Source: Streptomyces anulatus (GTDB lineage: Bacteria; Actinomycetota; Actinomycetes; Streptomycetales; Streptomycetaceae). Taken from it: a DNA stretch of 64,000 nucleotides. The stretch is taken from the NCBI RefSeq assembly GCF_014650675.1, contig NZ_BMVK01000016.1, positions 1-64,000 on the forward strand, in the 5' to 3' direction. Each line of letters starts with the position of its first letter. Positions within the stretch are counted from its first letter, which is position 1. The notes below the pieces were generated by a model. That model worked only from the letters and a program-made list of their open reading frames with translations, made no database searches and was not told where the DNA came from. Of this stretch, positions 7,575 to 15,915 are shown one piece after another. A program made the position numbers and the translations under genes.

Positions 7575-8147
7575 TCAGCCCGCCGCCCAGTCCCCCCGCC
7601 CCGCCAGGTCCAGCACCAGGGCGGCGATGTTCCACGCGTCGTCGTCGCCCCGGTGGTGGCGGCCCTCCAGCGGGAGGCCGGCCACGGTCAGCGCCTGGGC
7701 CATACCGGGGCGGCGGCGCAGCCCGTACGCGGCGGTGAAGGCGACCTTGGCGTTCGTGTGGCTCTGCCCGAAGGGGTAATCCGTGCCCGTCGCCCGGCAC
7801 TGGCGGGTGAACTGGTTGCGGTCGTAGTCGCCCCAACTGGCCCACGGCAGAAGGCCCGTACGGTGCTCGGCGGCCAGTGTCCGGCACGCCTCGGCGAACG
7901 ACAGGCCGCCGTCCACCTCCGCCTGCGTCAGCCCGGTCAGCTCCGTGCAGAACGGGCTGACCGTCGAGCGCGCGGGCCGGACCAGCAGCCGGTGCTTGGC
8001 CACCCGCTCGCCCGCGCGCAGGTCGACGACGGTGAGGCCGATCTCGATGATCTCGCTGACCTGGCCGGGCGGCGGCTGCCCCTCCCAGCAGGTCGCCTCG
8101 ACGTCGACCACATTCAGCAACTGCTCGCCCTGCCCGCCCGTGTCCAT
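7575..8147 (-). CDS. DEDDh 3'-5' exonuclease (KapD/ERI-1-like)
   Basis: The 190-aa protein starts with the ExoI motif VVDVEATCWEG (Asp and Glu metal ligands), followed by SEIIEIG. ExoII lies around ASWGDYDRNQF and ExoIII around HHRGDDDAWNIA, with the His and Asp characteristic of the DEDDh class. This is the whole domain with no fused partner, as in ERI-1/KapD-like exonucleases rather than a DNA polymerase epsilon subunit. It likely trims 3' ends of RNA or DNA using two metal ions. It is a single-gene unit convergent with the PBP gene. Confidence 0.85.
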   Translation of the reverse strand: MDTGGQGEQLLNVVDVEATCWEGQPPPGQVSEIIEIGLTVVDLRAGERVAKHRLLVRPARSTVSPFCTELTGLTQAEVDGGLSFAEACRTLAAEHRTGLLPWASWGDYDRNQFTRQCRATGTDYPFGQSHTNAKVAFTAAYGLRRRPGMAQALTVAGLPLEGRHHRGDDDAWNIAALVLDLAGRGDWAAG

Positions 8148-8178
8148 GGGACGAGCGTAGGAGCACCCCCGCCCCGGG

Positions 8179-9384
8179 TCATCCAGGTTTCGCCGCCCGG
8201 ACGACGGCCCCGTCCGCTTCCGCGGGCGCCCCGAACCGAGGCCCCGGCAGGCGCGGTTCGGGCAGGGTGCGGAAGAGCAGCCAGCTCAGCAGGGGCATCG
8301 CCACGAGAGGCGCCAGGGCGGTCTGCAGGGACGTGGTGTCGGCCAGCGCGCCGATCGCGGGGCTGGCCAGGCCGCCGATGCTGACGGTCAGGCCGAGGGT
8401 GATCCCGCTGGCGGTACCGACCCGGGAGGGCAGGTAGTCCTGGCCGAGCGTGACCTGTAGCGAGAACGGCACGTACAGGCCGGCCGAGGTCAGCGCCAGG
8501 AACAGGAAGACGGCCGGGCCGGGCACCCACACCACGCCCGCGACGGCCGCGGCCGTGACCAGGTACGACCAGCGCGCGACCGCCACCCGGTCCCACCGGG
8601 CGGCCAGGGACCCGCCGAGCACCGAGCCGACCGTACTGCCGAGGTAGAGCACGAACAGGGCCGCCGTGCCCACGGCCATGCCGCCGCCCAGGCGCTGGCG
8701 GACGTACAGCGAGATGAAGGTGCTCAGGCCGATGAACGCGATCGACCGGAACACGACGGCCACGGACAGCCTCACGAAGGAGGCGACGTCGTCGCTTCCG
8801 GCCGGCGGCGTCGTACGGGAGCCGGCGGCGGCCTGCCTCTCCTGGAGGACGCGCACGACGGGCAGGCACAACGCGGCGCCGACGAGGGCCGGCAGCACCA
8901 GCAGGGGCGTCCAGCGCAGCCCGCCGACGCTCATCACGGCGGCGACCATGAGCGGGGCGAGCGCGAAGCCGACCGTGCCGCCCGTGGCGAACCAGCCCAT
9001 CGCCCGGTGGCTGCCCCGGCCGGCGATCCGGGCGACGCGGGCGGATTCGGGGTGGTAGGCGGCCACCCCGATCCCCGACAGCGCGACGAACACCAGGGTC
9101 AGCGGATAGGAACCGCTCAGGCCGCTCAGCGCGATGCCGAGACCGCCGAGCAGCGTGCTGGCCGGCAGGAGCCACGGCATGGCCCAGCGGTCGGTGAGTA
9201 CGCCGAACAGCGGCTGCGCCACGGAGGACAGCAGCGAGGCGGCCAGCACGATGCCCGAGGCGACCGCGAGGGAGTAGGAACGCTCGGCGATGAAGAACGG
9301 CACCAGGGCCGCGACGGAGCCCTGGTAGATATCGACGCAGGCATGGCCCACGGACAGCAGGACGATCGGCGTGTTCCTTCGCAT
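8179..9384 (-). CDS. MFS exporter, fosmidomycin-resistance-like family
   Basis: The 401-aa protein has about 12 transmembrane segments. It opens with RRNTPIVLLSVGHACVDIYQ, typical of the FSR (fosmidomycin-resistance) branch of MFS efflux pumps, and has the conserved loop 2-3 motif PLFGVLTDRW. The start at 9384 was chosen because the hydrophobic first helix follows directly; a longer reading frame upstream overlaps the divergent gene and lacks membrane character. Only 51 bp separate it from the AraC-type regulator on the other strand, which suggests the regulator controls this pump. The substrate cannot be predicted. Confidence 0.85.
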   Translation of the reverse strand: MRRNTPIVLLSVGHACVDIYQGSVAALVPFFIAERSYSLAVASGIVLAASLLSSVAQPLFGVLTDRWAMPWLLPASTLLGGLGIALSGLSGSYPLTLVFVALSGIGVAAYHPESARVARIAGRGSHRAMGWFATGGTVGFALAPLMVAAVMSVGGLRWTPLLVLPALVGAALCLPVVRVLQERQAAAGSRTTPPAGSDDVASFVRLSVAVVFRSIAFIGLSTFISLYVRQRLGGGMAVGTAALFVLYLGSTVGSVLGGSLAARWDRVAVARWSYLVTAAAVAGVVWVPGPAVFLFLALTSAGLYVPFSLQVTLGQDYLPSRVGTASGITLGLTVSIGGLASPAIGALADTTSLQTALAPLVAMPLLSWLLFRTLPEPRLPGPRFGAPAEADGAVVRAAKPG

Positions 9385-9435
9385 CCCGCCATGTTCCGGC
9401 CCGGGGGCGTTGTCGCGCTTTCGATAAACTGCCAC

Positions 9436-10182
9436 ATGATGACGAACATCCGCCACGATCCCGTGGCGCCGACCCGCACCCGGCGGCTGGCGCCCGGCGG
9501 ATCGATCGACGCCCACCGGCACGACGACCACCAGATCGTCTACGCGGGGCGCGGGGTGCTGACCGTCACGACCGGCGAGGGGTCCTGGGTCGCCCCGGGC
9601 ACGCGCGCGATCTGGGTGCCCGCCGGTACGGTGCACGCGCACCGGGCCTACGGCGAACTCGACCTGCATCTGGTGGGGCTGCCCGTCACCGAGAACCCGC
9701 TCGGCCTCGACACACCGACCGTGCTGGCCGTCAGCCCGCTGCTGCGCGAACTCCTCATCGCCTACACCCGCGCGGAGGGCGACGACTGCCCCGAACGGGC
9801 CCGCCTCCGCGCCGTGCTCCTCGACCAGCTGCGGGCGTCCGCGCAGCAGCCGTTGCACCTGCCCACTCCCACCGCCCCTCTGCTGCGCGCCCTGTGCGAC
9901 ATCCTCCAGGCCGACCCGGGCGACAGCCGTACGCTCGCCGAACTCGGCCGCCGGGTCGGGGCGAGCGACCGGACCCTGTCCCGGCTGTTCCGCAGCGACC
10001 TCGGCATGACCTTCCCGCAGTGGCGCACCCAGCTCCGCCTCCACCACGCCCTGATCCTGCTGACCGGGCGGACGCCGGTGACCGCGGTGGCGCACCAGTG
10101 CGGCTGGTCGTCCACCAGCGCCTTCATCGAGGTCTTCCGCCGCACGTTCGGCCACACCCCGGGCTCCCACCCGGCGGGGTGA
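9436..10182 (+). CDS. AraC family regulator with N-terminal cupin
   Basis: Residues about 15-85 form a cupin barrel (SIDAHRHDDHQIVYAGRG, APGTRAIWVPAGTVHAH) of the type that binds a small effector. The C-terminal 100 residues carry two helix-turn-helix motifs, TLAELGRRVGASDRTLSRLF and PVTAVAHQCGWSSTSAFIEV, ending RRTFGHTPG as in the AraC/XylS signature. It is divergent from the MFS exporter with a 51-bp shared promoter, so regulation of that exporter is the simplest inference. Two adjacent ATGs (9436, 9439) are possible starts. Confidence 0.9.
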   Translation: MMTNIRHDPVAPTRTRRLAPGGSIDAHRHDDHQIVYAGRGVLTVTTGEGSWVAPGTRAIWVPAGTVHAHRAYGELDLHLVGLPVTENPLGLDTPTVLAVSPLLRELLIAYTRAEGDDCPERARLRAVLLDQLRASAQQPLHLPTPTAPLLRALCDILQADPGDSRTLAELGRRVGASDRTLSRLFRSDLGMTFPQWRTQLRLHHALILLTGRTPVTAVAHQCGWSSTSAFIEVFRRTFGHTPGSHPAG

Positions 10183-10238
10183 GCCCAGGCTCCGGAACCC
10201 CCTCGCATGCATACTGCACCTACCGCTAGCGTGCAGCC

Positions 10239-10757
10239 ATGAGCACATCGGAACCCCCCGGGACCACGCCCGCCGCCCCCGTCTCCCACGCCCACCCCCG
10301 GTTCGCCGAGGCGCTGGCCGAGCTGGGCCTCCAGGTCGAGGTGCGCCGCTTCCCGGACGCGACCAGGACCGCCGTCGAGGCCGCGGCGGCGGTCGGCTGC
10401 GAGCTGAGCGAGATCGTCAAGTCGCTGGTCTTCACGGCGGACGGCGTGCCGGTACTGGTCCTGATGGACGGGGCGTCCCGGGTGGACGTCGAGCTGGTAC
10501 GCCGCGAACTCGGCGCGCAGAAGGTCAAGCGGGCGGACGCGGACCTGGTCCGGGAGACGACGGGTTACGCGATCGGGGGCGTGCCCCCCTTCGGCCACGC
10601 CACCAGGACCCGCGTCCTGGCCGACCGACGCCTCCTGGACCACGCGGTGGTGTGGGCGGCGGCGGGCACCCCGCACACGGTGTTCCCGCTCGACCCGAAA
10701 ACACTGATCGCCCACGCGGGCGCGACGGTCGCGGATGTGCGCGAGCCCGCCAAGTGA
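10239..10757 (+). CDS. YbaK/EbsC-type aminoacyl-tRNA deacylase
   Basis: The 172-aa single-domain protein has the YbaK/ProX signature: VGCELSEIVKSLVF with the conserved Lys, then VLVLMDGASRVD, and the substrate-loop motif TGYAIGGVPPFGH. Family members hydrolyse mischarged Cys-tRNA(Pro) or similar tRNAs, acting in trans in the cytoplasm. It overlaps the next gene by 4 nt (GTGA), so the two are translationally coupled. Which mischarged tRNA this one edits is not visible. Confidence 0.88.
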   Translation: MSTSEPPGTTPAAPVSHAHPRFAEALAELGLQVEVRRFPDATRTAVEAAAAVGCELSEIVKSLVFTADGVPVLVLMDGASRVDVELVRRELGAQKVKRADADLVRETTGYAIGGVPPFGHATRTRVLADRRLLDHAVVWAAAGTPHTVFPLDPKTLIAHAGATVADVREPAK

Positions 10758-11605
10758 CCCCTCTGGTCGCCCTCGCGGTCCTCATAGCCGCCGTCACGCA
10801 TGCCAGTTGGAACGCCATCGCCCACGCGATCAAGGATCAGCTGGTCTCCTTCACGCTGATCTCCGGCGGCGGTCTGCTGATCGGCGTGGCGATGGCCCTG
10901 TTCACCCCGTTCCCGGCTGCCGGGGCCTGGCCGTACCTGGTGACCTCGGCCGCCCTGCACGTGCTGTACATGCTGCTGCTGATGCGCTCGTTCACGCTCG
11001 GCGACTTCGGCCAGATGTACCCGATCGCCCGGGGCACGGCTCCGCTGGTGGTGACGGTCCTGGCGGCGGTGTTCGTCGGCGAGCGTCCGAACGCCTGGGC
11101 CACGGCGGGCGTGGCCGTGGCCTCGGCCGGCCTGGTCGGACTGGCACTGTGGGGCATCCGGGGCTCCGGCAAGCGCCCGCACTGGCCGGCGATCGTGGCG
11201 GCCCTCGGCACCGGCCTGGCCATCGCCGGGTACACCACGGTCGACGGCGTCGGCGTGCGCGCATCGGGCACCCCGCTGGGCTACATCGCCTGGCTGATGA
11301 TCCTGGAGGGCCTGGCGATCCCGGCGTACGCGTACTACCGCCGCCGCGCCGAACTCCTGCCGCAGCTAAGGCCCTACGCGGTACGCGGCCTGATCGGCGC
11401 GGCTCTCTCGGTGGCCGCGTACGGGCTGGTCCTCTGGGCCCAGACGAAGGCCCCGCTCGCCCCGATCGCGGCGCTGCGCGAATCGTCGATCATCGTGGGC
11501 GCGGCGATCGGCACCCTGTTCTTCAAGGAGCGCTTCGGGGCCCCGAGGATCGCGGCTGCGGGGCTGATGGTGGTGGGCATCGGGCTGATGCTGCACACGG
11601 GGTGA
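10754..11605 (+). CDS. EamA/DMT-family transporter
   Basis: The 283-aa membrane protein has ten predicted helices arranged as two EamA repeats, each ending in a YPIARGTAPLVV- or LRESSIIVGAAIGTLFFKE-like signature. It belongs to the drug/metabolite transporter superfamily and probably exports an amino acid or other small metabolite. It starts at GTG 10754 inside the deacylase stop codon. Coupling a transporter to a tRNA deacylase is common gene-neighbour noise in Streptomyces and does not define the substrate. Confidence 0.85.
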   Translation: MTPLVALAVLIAAVTHASWNAIAHAIKDQLVSFTLISGGGLLIGVAMALFTPFPAAGAWPYLVTSAALHVLYMLLLMRSFTLGDFGQMYPIARGTAPLVVTVLAAVFVGERPNAWATAGVAVASAGLVGLALWGIRGSGKRPHWPAIVAALGTGLAIAGYTTVDGVGVRASGTPLGYIAWLMILEGLAIPAYAYYRRRAELLPQLRPYAVRGLIGAALSVAAYGLVLWAQTKAPLAPIAALRESSIIVGAAIGTLFFKERFGAPRIAAAGLMVVGIGLMLHTG

Positions 11606-11613
11606 GGCGGGGG

Positions 11614-11826
11614 TCAGCGGCCTTCGCCGACGTACGGGACGAAGGCCTTCCACGCGGCGCGCGCGACGGCGAGACGGGGTCCCTGAAGGTTCTTGGAGTC
11701 GCGTACGTGGACGACGTCAGGGGCGGTGGCGACCTCGACGCATTCGTTGCTGTTACTGCTGTCGCTGTAGCTGCTCTTGACCCACTCCAGCTTGGAAGCG
11801 TCCCCGGCAGAGGTCTCGCTGATCAT
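11614..11826 (-). CDS. DUF397 domain protein
   Basis: This 70-aa protein shows the full DUF397 pattern: LEWVKSSYSDSSNSNECVEVA, then VHVRDSKNLQGPRLAV and WKAFVPYV. DUF397 proteins are small partners of WhiJ/Scr1-type helix-turn-helix regulators and influence sporulation and antibiotic production in Streptomyces. It starts inside the stop codon of the upstream regulator (ATGA overlap), so the pair is co-translated. Confidence 0.92.
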   Translation of the reverse strand: MISETSAGDASKLEWVKSSYSDSSNSNECVEVATAPDVVHVRDSKNLQGPRLAVARAAWKAFVPYVGEGR

Positions 11827-12701
11827 GTCTCTCCCAGTACTTGCTCGATGAAGGCCCTCGACTCCCTCGGGTTGAGAGCCTGCGCCCGCAGGATGCCACA
11901 CCGCAGCTCGATGATCCGGAGGTGCTTCGGGTCGGAGACCGGTCGGCTCCCGAAGTCGCCCTCGGAGCGCCCCACCGCCGATCCATCCCTGAACTTCAGC
12001 ACCTGCATCTCACCGCCCATTCCGGCATGCTCGTCGCGACTGGTCGGCATCACCTGAATCTCGACATGGCGCAGTTCGCTTGCTTCCAGGAGCCGTTCCA
12101 ACTGTCGACGCCACACCATTCTGCCTCCAAGGTGGCGTCGCAGTGTCACCTCTTCCTGGACAAAGCTGAGTTCCGGTGCAGGCGAGCGGCCGAAGATGGA
12201 CTGCCTGGCCACACGAGCGGCCACCAACCTCTCCACCTCGTCCTGCGAGAACGCGGGCCTACGCATCCCGAACAACGCCCGCGCGTAGTCCTCGGTCTGC
12301 AAGAGGCCATGGATGTTGTGGCTGCCGTACGCCGAGAGCTCCACCGCCGCAGCCTCCAGCTTGGCCAGCTCGCGGATCTTCTTCGGGTACCGCACCTCCG
12401 CCAGGTCGGACTTCATCGCCGCGAGCTTGCCGCCCGCCCCGACCGCCCGGTCCACGCCGTCCATGAACTCCGGGCGCGGGATGCGCCGGCCGCCCTCGAC
12501 CTTGTAGACGAGGTCCTCGCCGTAGCCCAGCGCCAACCCCAGCTCGCAGGCCCGCATGCCCGCCGCCTCGCGCCAGGCCTTGATCTGGCGGCCCACCGCC
12601 GCGACCACCGCCGCTCCCGACTCGTCATCGGGATCGACGTCCCAGCCGGGCTCGTCCACCCCGCCGTCCCCACGCTCCGTACCGTCGCCGACCACGCTCA
12701 T
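11823..12701 (-). CDS. WhiJ/Scr1-type helix-turn-helix regulator (XRE + DUF5753)
   Basis: The 292-aa protein has an XRE helix-turn-helix at about residues 38-85 (VGRQIKAWREAAGMRACELG, YGEDLVYKVEGGRR). A DUF5753 ligand-like domain follows (HNIHGLLQTEDYARALF, ARQSIFGRSPAPELSFVQEE, PTSRDEHAGMGGEMQVL). This is the architecture of WhiJ-like regulators that work with a DUF397 protein and an AbaA/RsbW-like ATPase. All three partners are present here: DUF397 downstream in an ATGA overlap and the ATPase divergent. The family's known role is in development or secondary metabolism; the specific target is unknown. Confidence 0.9.
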   Translation of the reverse strand: MSVVGDGTERGDGGVDEPGWDVDPDDESGAAVVAAVGRQIKAWREAAGMRACELGLALGYGEDLVYKVEGGRRIPRPEFMDGVDRAVGAGGKLAAMKSDLAEVRYPKKIRELAKLEAAAVELSAYGSHNIHGLLQTEDYARALFGMRRPAFSQDEVERLVAARVARQSIFGRSPAPELSFVQEEVTLRRHLGGRMVWRRQLERLLEASELRHVEIQVMPTSRDEHAGMGGEMQVLKFRDGSAVGRSEGDFGSRPVSDPKHLRIIELRCGILRAQALNPRESRAFIEQVLGET

Positions 12702-12866
12702 GCGAGCCCCCGCTTCCAACGCGCCTGCCGTTCTTTTCCCAACCGCGTCCCTTCCCCGCACGTCACTGCGGACAGCCGGGACAACGCCGGACAAGCCCTG
12801 GACAATCACCGTACGCAAGGGCTCGGTCACTGGGCACGGTACGCAGATGCGGCCACGCTGAGTGAC

Positions 12867-13307
12867 ATGAACCAAGAAATCGTCCGCATCCAACACCTGC
12901 ACGCAGACCGGGCGTTCACCGTGCTGCTGTCCCCCACACGCCGAGGGGCCCGGCTCGCCCGGCTGCTCACCGTGGCCCATCTCGGCGCGTGGGGGCTCCC
13001 GTCGGAAGCGGAGACGGCGGCGCACATCGTCGCCGAGCTGGCGGCCAACGCCACGGTGCACGGGCGCGTGAAGGGGCGGGACTTCCAACTCGGCCTGACG
13101 GTCGGCGGAGGCACGCTGCGGATCGAGGTCACCGACACGCGCGGGGACAGCGTGCCGCCCGGGCCGGGGGCCGTGAAGCCGCCCGAGGACGACGCGGAGA
13201 CGGGACGCGGCCTGCTCATCGTCGAGGCGCTGGCGGACCACTGGGGGATCGTCCCCGGGCCGGTCCCGCGCAAGACGGTCTGGGCGGAGATCGACCTCGT
13301 ACGGTGA
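12867..13307 (+). CDS. RsbW-like histidine-kinase-fold ATPase
   Basis: The 146-aa protein has a HATPase_c_2 domain. The N-box is AHIVAELAANATVHG, and later motifs are LRIEVTDTRGD and GRGLLIVEALADHWG. Such single-domain proteins act as anti-sigma factors or serve the WhiJ-type loci. It lies divergent from the WhiJ-like/DUF397 pair, completing the usual triad. Start ATG 12867 is 165 bp from the regulator's start, leaving room for both promoters. Confidence 0.85.
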   Translation: MNQEIVRIQHLHADRAFTVLLSPTRRGARLARLLTVAHLGAWGLPSEAETAAHIVAELAANATVHGRVKGRDFQLGLTVGGGTLRIEVTDTRGDSVPPGPGAVKPPEDDAETGRGLLIVEALADHWGIVPGPVPRKTVWAEIDLVR

Positions 13308-13331
13308 CGTCTCCCACCGGGTCGTGCGCCG

Positions 13332-13412
13332 GTGCGACCCGGGCCCTTCCAGACCTGCGACGACTGCGCCCGCGCCTTCCGCTCCACCACCCCCGGCCAC
13401 CTACCGACCTGA
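13332..13412 (+). CDS. Possible 26-aa zinc-ribbon-like micropeptide or remnant
   Basis: A 26-codon frame starting at GTG 13332 encodes VRPGPFQTCDDCARAFRSTT and ends GHLPT. The CxxC and following aromatic/basic pattern resemble the single-CxxC zinc-knuckle peptides scattered through Streptomyces genomes, but the second CxxC pair is missing. It could be a decayed fragment. There is no clear RBS. Listed for completeness only. Confidence 0.25.
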   Translation: MRPGPFQTCDDCARAFRSTTPGHLPT

Positions 13413-13425
13413 CCGAACCGACGGC

Positions 13426-14541
13426 TCAGGCCACGAGAAGGCGGAGGCCCAGTTCCGCCGTGTCGAGGGCGGCGAGGTCACGGTTGCGCTCGGCCCACCG
13501 ACCCGAGGAAAGATCGGCGCGGAGGCCGTCCACCGCCCGCTGTTCGGCCTCCGGCCCGACTCGGGTCCACACCGATACCGCGCGGCGCACCTGTTCGTCG
13601 AGGTACGCCTCGGGCCGACGCCAGTGGGCCTCGAAGAATCCGTCGGCGCAGTCCCACGGGATGAGCACCGGCTCCGCGCGGCCCCCGATCGCATGGGTCA
13701 GGTCGGTCAGTGACGGCCAGTCGACGAGCAGGCCGGCGAATTCGGGCAGGTAGTCGCAGGTGAGCCAGAAGCGTTGACGCCAGCCGCTGCCACTCGCGTC
13801 GTACGTGAACACGACCACGCGGCGGGCCACCCGCCGCATCTCCCGCAGCCCGGCGACCGGGTCCCGCCAGTGATGCACGGTGCTGACCGCCATCGCGGCG
13901 TCGAAGGACTGATCCTCGAACGGGAGACGCTCCGCGGCGGCGGCCACGCACGGAGCGGCGTCCGCCGGGCGCTGCGCCCGCATGACCGCCGACGGTTCCA
14001 CCGCCGTCACGTCGCGGTCCGGGGGCTCGTAGGAGCCGATGCCCGCCCCCACGTTGAGCACGGTCCGCGCGTCCCCGAGCGCCTCCCAGATGCGCGCGGC
14101 GATCCGTGGCTCCGTGCACCGTGTGGCCGGGTAGGCGGACCCGATGACGTCGTACAACTGGGCCCCGAACACCCTCAGTTGCTCCTCCGGCGTTGTTCTG
14201 ATCCCCATGGCCCGTGCCTCCAGCTCCCTGTCGATGGCCGTCACCATGCCGTCGGCGCGGTCGCGCTGTTCCCGCAGCAGGCCGCGCAGCCGGCGCAGGT
14301 GCGCGACCGCGTCGGTATCCGGGTCGTCGACCAGATCGGCGATCTCACGCAGTCCGAAGCCCAGCCGCCGGTAGGCGATCACCTCGCGGAGGCGCTCCAC
14401 GTCGCCCGCCGTGTAGGCCCGGTACCCGGCGGCCGTCCGCTCGGACGGACGCACGAGGCCGATCTCGTCGTAATGGTGCAGCGTGCGGACGCTCACGTCG
14501 GCCAGTCCGGCCACGCGCCCCACGGTCAGGTGCTCCTCCAT
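13426..14541 (-). CDS. MerR regulator fused to a SAM-dependent methyltransferase
   Basis: Residues 1-70 are a MerR winged helix (LTVGRVAGLADVSVRTLHHY, LVRPSERTAAGYRAYT). A coiled dimer helix follows (about 75-115). Residues 120-290 are a class I methyltransferase: glycine motif VLNVGAGIGSYEP, post-I acidic motif DVTAVEPS, then FDAAMAVSTVHHW and an arginine-rich VARRVVVFTYD strand. The natural reading is a transcription factor with a catalytic or SAM-sensing effector domain instead of the usual TipA or metal-binding domain. It is a single gene, convergent with the ATPase and 108 bp from the GNAT gene. Start ATG 14541. Confidence 0.85.
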   Translation of the reverse strand: MEEHLTVGRVAGLADVSVRTLHHYDEIGLVRPSERTAAGYRAYTAGDVERLREVIAYRRLGFGLREIADLVDDPDTDAVAHLRRLRGLLREQRDRADGMVTAIDRELEARAMGIRTTPEEQLRVFGAQLYDVIGSAYPATRCTEPRIAARIWEALGDARTVLNVGAGIGSYEPPDRDVTAVEPSAVMRAQRPADAAPCVAAAAERLPFEDQSFDAAMAVSTVHHWRDPVAGLREMRRVARRVVVFTYDASGSGWRQRFWLTCDYLPEFAGLLVDWPSLTDLTHAIGGRAEPVLIPWDCADGFFEAHWRRPEAYLDEQVRRAVSVWTRVGPEAEQRAVDGLRADLSSGRWAERNRDLAALDTAELGLRLLVA

Positions 14542-14649
14542 GGCACGGACTATGGGGCATCACGCCACGTGAGGGTCAAGCGCTTCCCCGGCCCTGCCCG
14601 CCCACCTCGCGCCCGGGCCCGCACCGCGCCACGACTACGATCCCAGCCC

Positions 14650-15111
14650 ATGACGTCCACCACGCGCAGCGAAGACGGGAACAGGAACCAGGGCACCGAC
14701 GGGTACGAGATCGACACCGATCCCGGACGGCTCGACGTCACCCTGGTGCACCACTGGCTCTCCACCGACGCCTTCTGGGCACTCGGCCGCAGCCGCGACC
14801 TCGTCGAACGGTCCATGGACGGGTCGCTCAACTTCGGTGTCTACGACGCCGACGGGGCCCAGGTCGCCTACGCCCGGGTCGTCACGGACCGGGCGACCTT
14901 CGCCTGGCTCTGCGACGTCTACGTGGACCCGGCGCATCGCGGCCGGGGCCTCGGCGTACGGCTGGCGACCGCCGTGCGCGACCATCTCGCCCCGTACGGG
15001 CTGAAGCGGACCCTCCTCGCCACGCTGGACGCCCACGAGCTGTACGCGAAGGTCGGGTTCGTCCCCGTGCCCGACCCCGAGGGCCTGATGGTCCTGAACG
15101 CCGAGCGGTAG
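14650..15111 (+). CDS. GNAT family N-acetyltransferase
   Basis: The 153-aa protein contains the acetyl-CoA binding motif VYVDPAHRGRGLGVRL (R-G-x-G-L/V) and the preceding strand WLCDVYVD. The C-terminal ELYAKVGFVPVPDPEGLMV is typical of a subfamily that acetylates small amines or amino acids. It is immediately followed, without a gap, by the gene at 15112, so the two form an operon. The substrate is unknown. Confidence 0.88.
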   Translation: MTSTTRSEDGNRNQGTDGYEIDTDPGRLDVTLVHHWLSTDAFWALGRSRDLVERSMDGSLNFGVYDADGAQVAYARVVTDRATFAWLCDVYVDPAHRGRGLGVRLATAVRDHLAPYGLKRTLLATLDAHELYAKVGFVPVPDPEGLMVLNAER

Positions 15112-15846
15112 GTGGGCACCGTGCCGGACAGGGACGGGACACCGGCTCCCGCCGGCCATCCGCACGCCCTCGCCGCCCTGGTCGCACGGGAGTCGGGCGC
15201 GGAGGTCGAGGCGGTCCACGACCCGGACACGGGACGGTGGACGCTGGAATGGACGGACGGCGAGACCGTCGAGGGCGTGGAGCGAGCGGTCCGGGCCGCC
15301 GGCCCGGAGGCGGCGCGGGGGCTCCGCTACCGCCGGCGGCTCTCCGAGGGGACCGTCGCCCTCGGAGCCGTACGGCTGGCGACCTCCACGGACGGGTCAG
15401 GGCCGCGGCCCCCTGTGAACGCGGCCGCCGTCGAGGCGTTCTGGCGGGACGTACGACTGCCGAGCCCGCTCACCGAACGCGAGGCGCTGCTCGTGTACGG
15501 CCTGATCTACCAGGTCCACGACGACCACCGCCGCAACGAGTCCGAGCCCGAGCAGATCTGCTACCTCGTCCGGCAGGCGGGCCTCGCGACCATCCTCCTC
15601 CGCAGACCGGAGGCACTGACCCCCGCCGAACTGCTGACCGCCCGCTACGCCGGGTCGCACGGCCACCCGGCCTGGCGGTACTGCCTGGTCCCGATGGACG
15701 ACGCACGGCTCGTACGAGCGGTGCACGCGGACCCCACCGCCACGGCCGACCACCTGAAGGCCGCCCTCACCCTCGCGGCCGCACTGCCCGACACCCCGGA
15801 GGCGGTCACGTCCCGACTCCGGGCGCGGCTGCGGCGGAACGGCTGA
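15112..15846 (+). CDS. Uncharacterised 244-aa protein
   Basis: This soluble, charged protein begins directly after the GNAT stop codon; a second GTG at 15121 is an alternative start. The N-terminal 90 residues look like an antiparallel sheet (HDPDTGRWTLEWTDGETVEG). The rest is helical, with ALLVYGLIYQVHDDHRRN in the middle. No catalytic motif or membrane segment stands out. Contact with the acetyltransferase gene suggests co-regulation. I do not recognise the family. Confidence 0.65.
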   Translation: MGTVPDRDGTPAPAGHPHALAALVARESGAEVEAVHDPDTGRWTLEWTDGETVEGVERAVRAAGPEAARGLRYRRRLSEGTVALGAVRLATSTDGSGPRPPVNAAAVEAFWRDVRLPSPLTEREALLVYGLIYQVHDDHRRNESEPEQICYLVRQAGLATILLRRPEALTPAELLTARYAGSHGHPAWRYCLVPMDDARLVRAVHADPTATADHLKAALTLAAALPDTPEAVTSRLRARLRRNG

Positions 15847-15915
15847 GGCACAGCGGTCGCGGCGGGCGGAACCGGCCGGGAGCCGGAGCCTCCCCCGTTC
15901 TCCCCCGCCGTGCCG

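Noticed and set aside
13324..13713. 129-aa plus-strand gene opposite the MerR-methyltransferase
   Set aside because: No RBS and an Arg/Pro-rich antisense composition; the minus-strand protein has clear domains.
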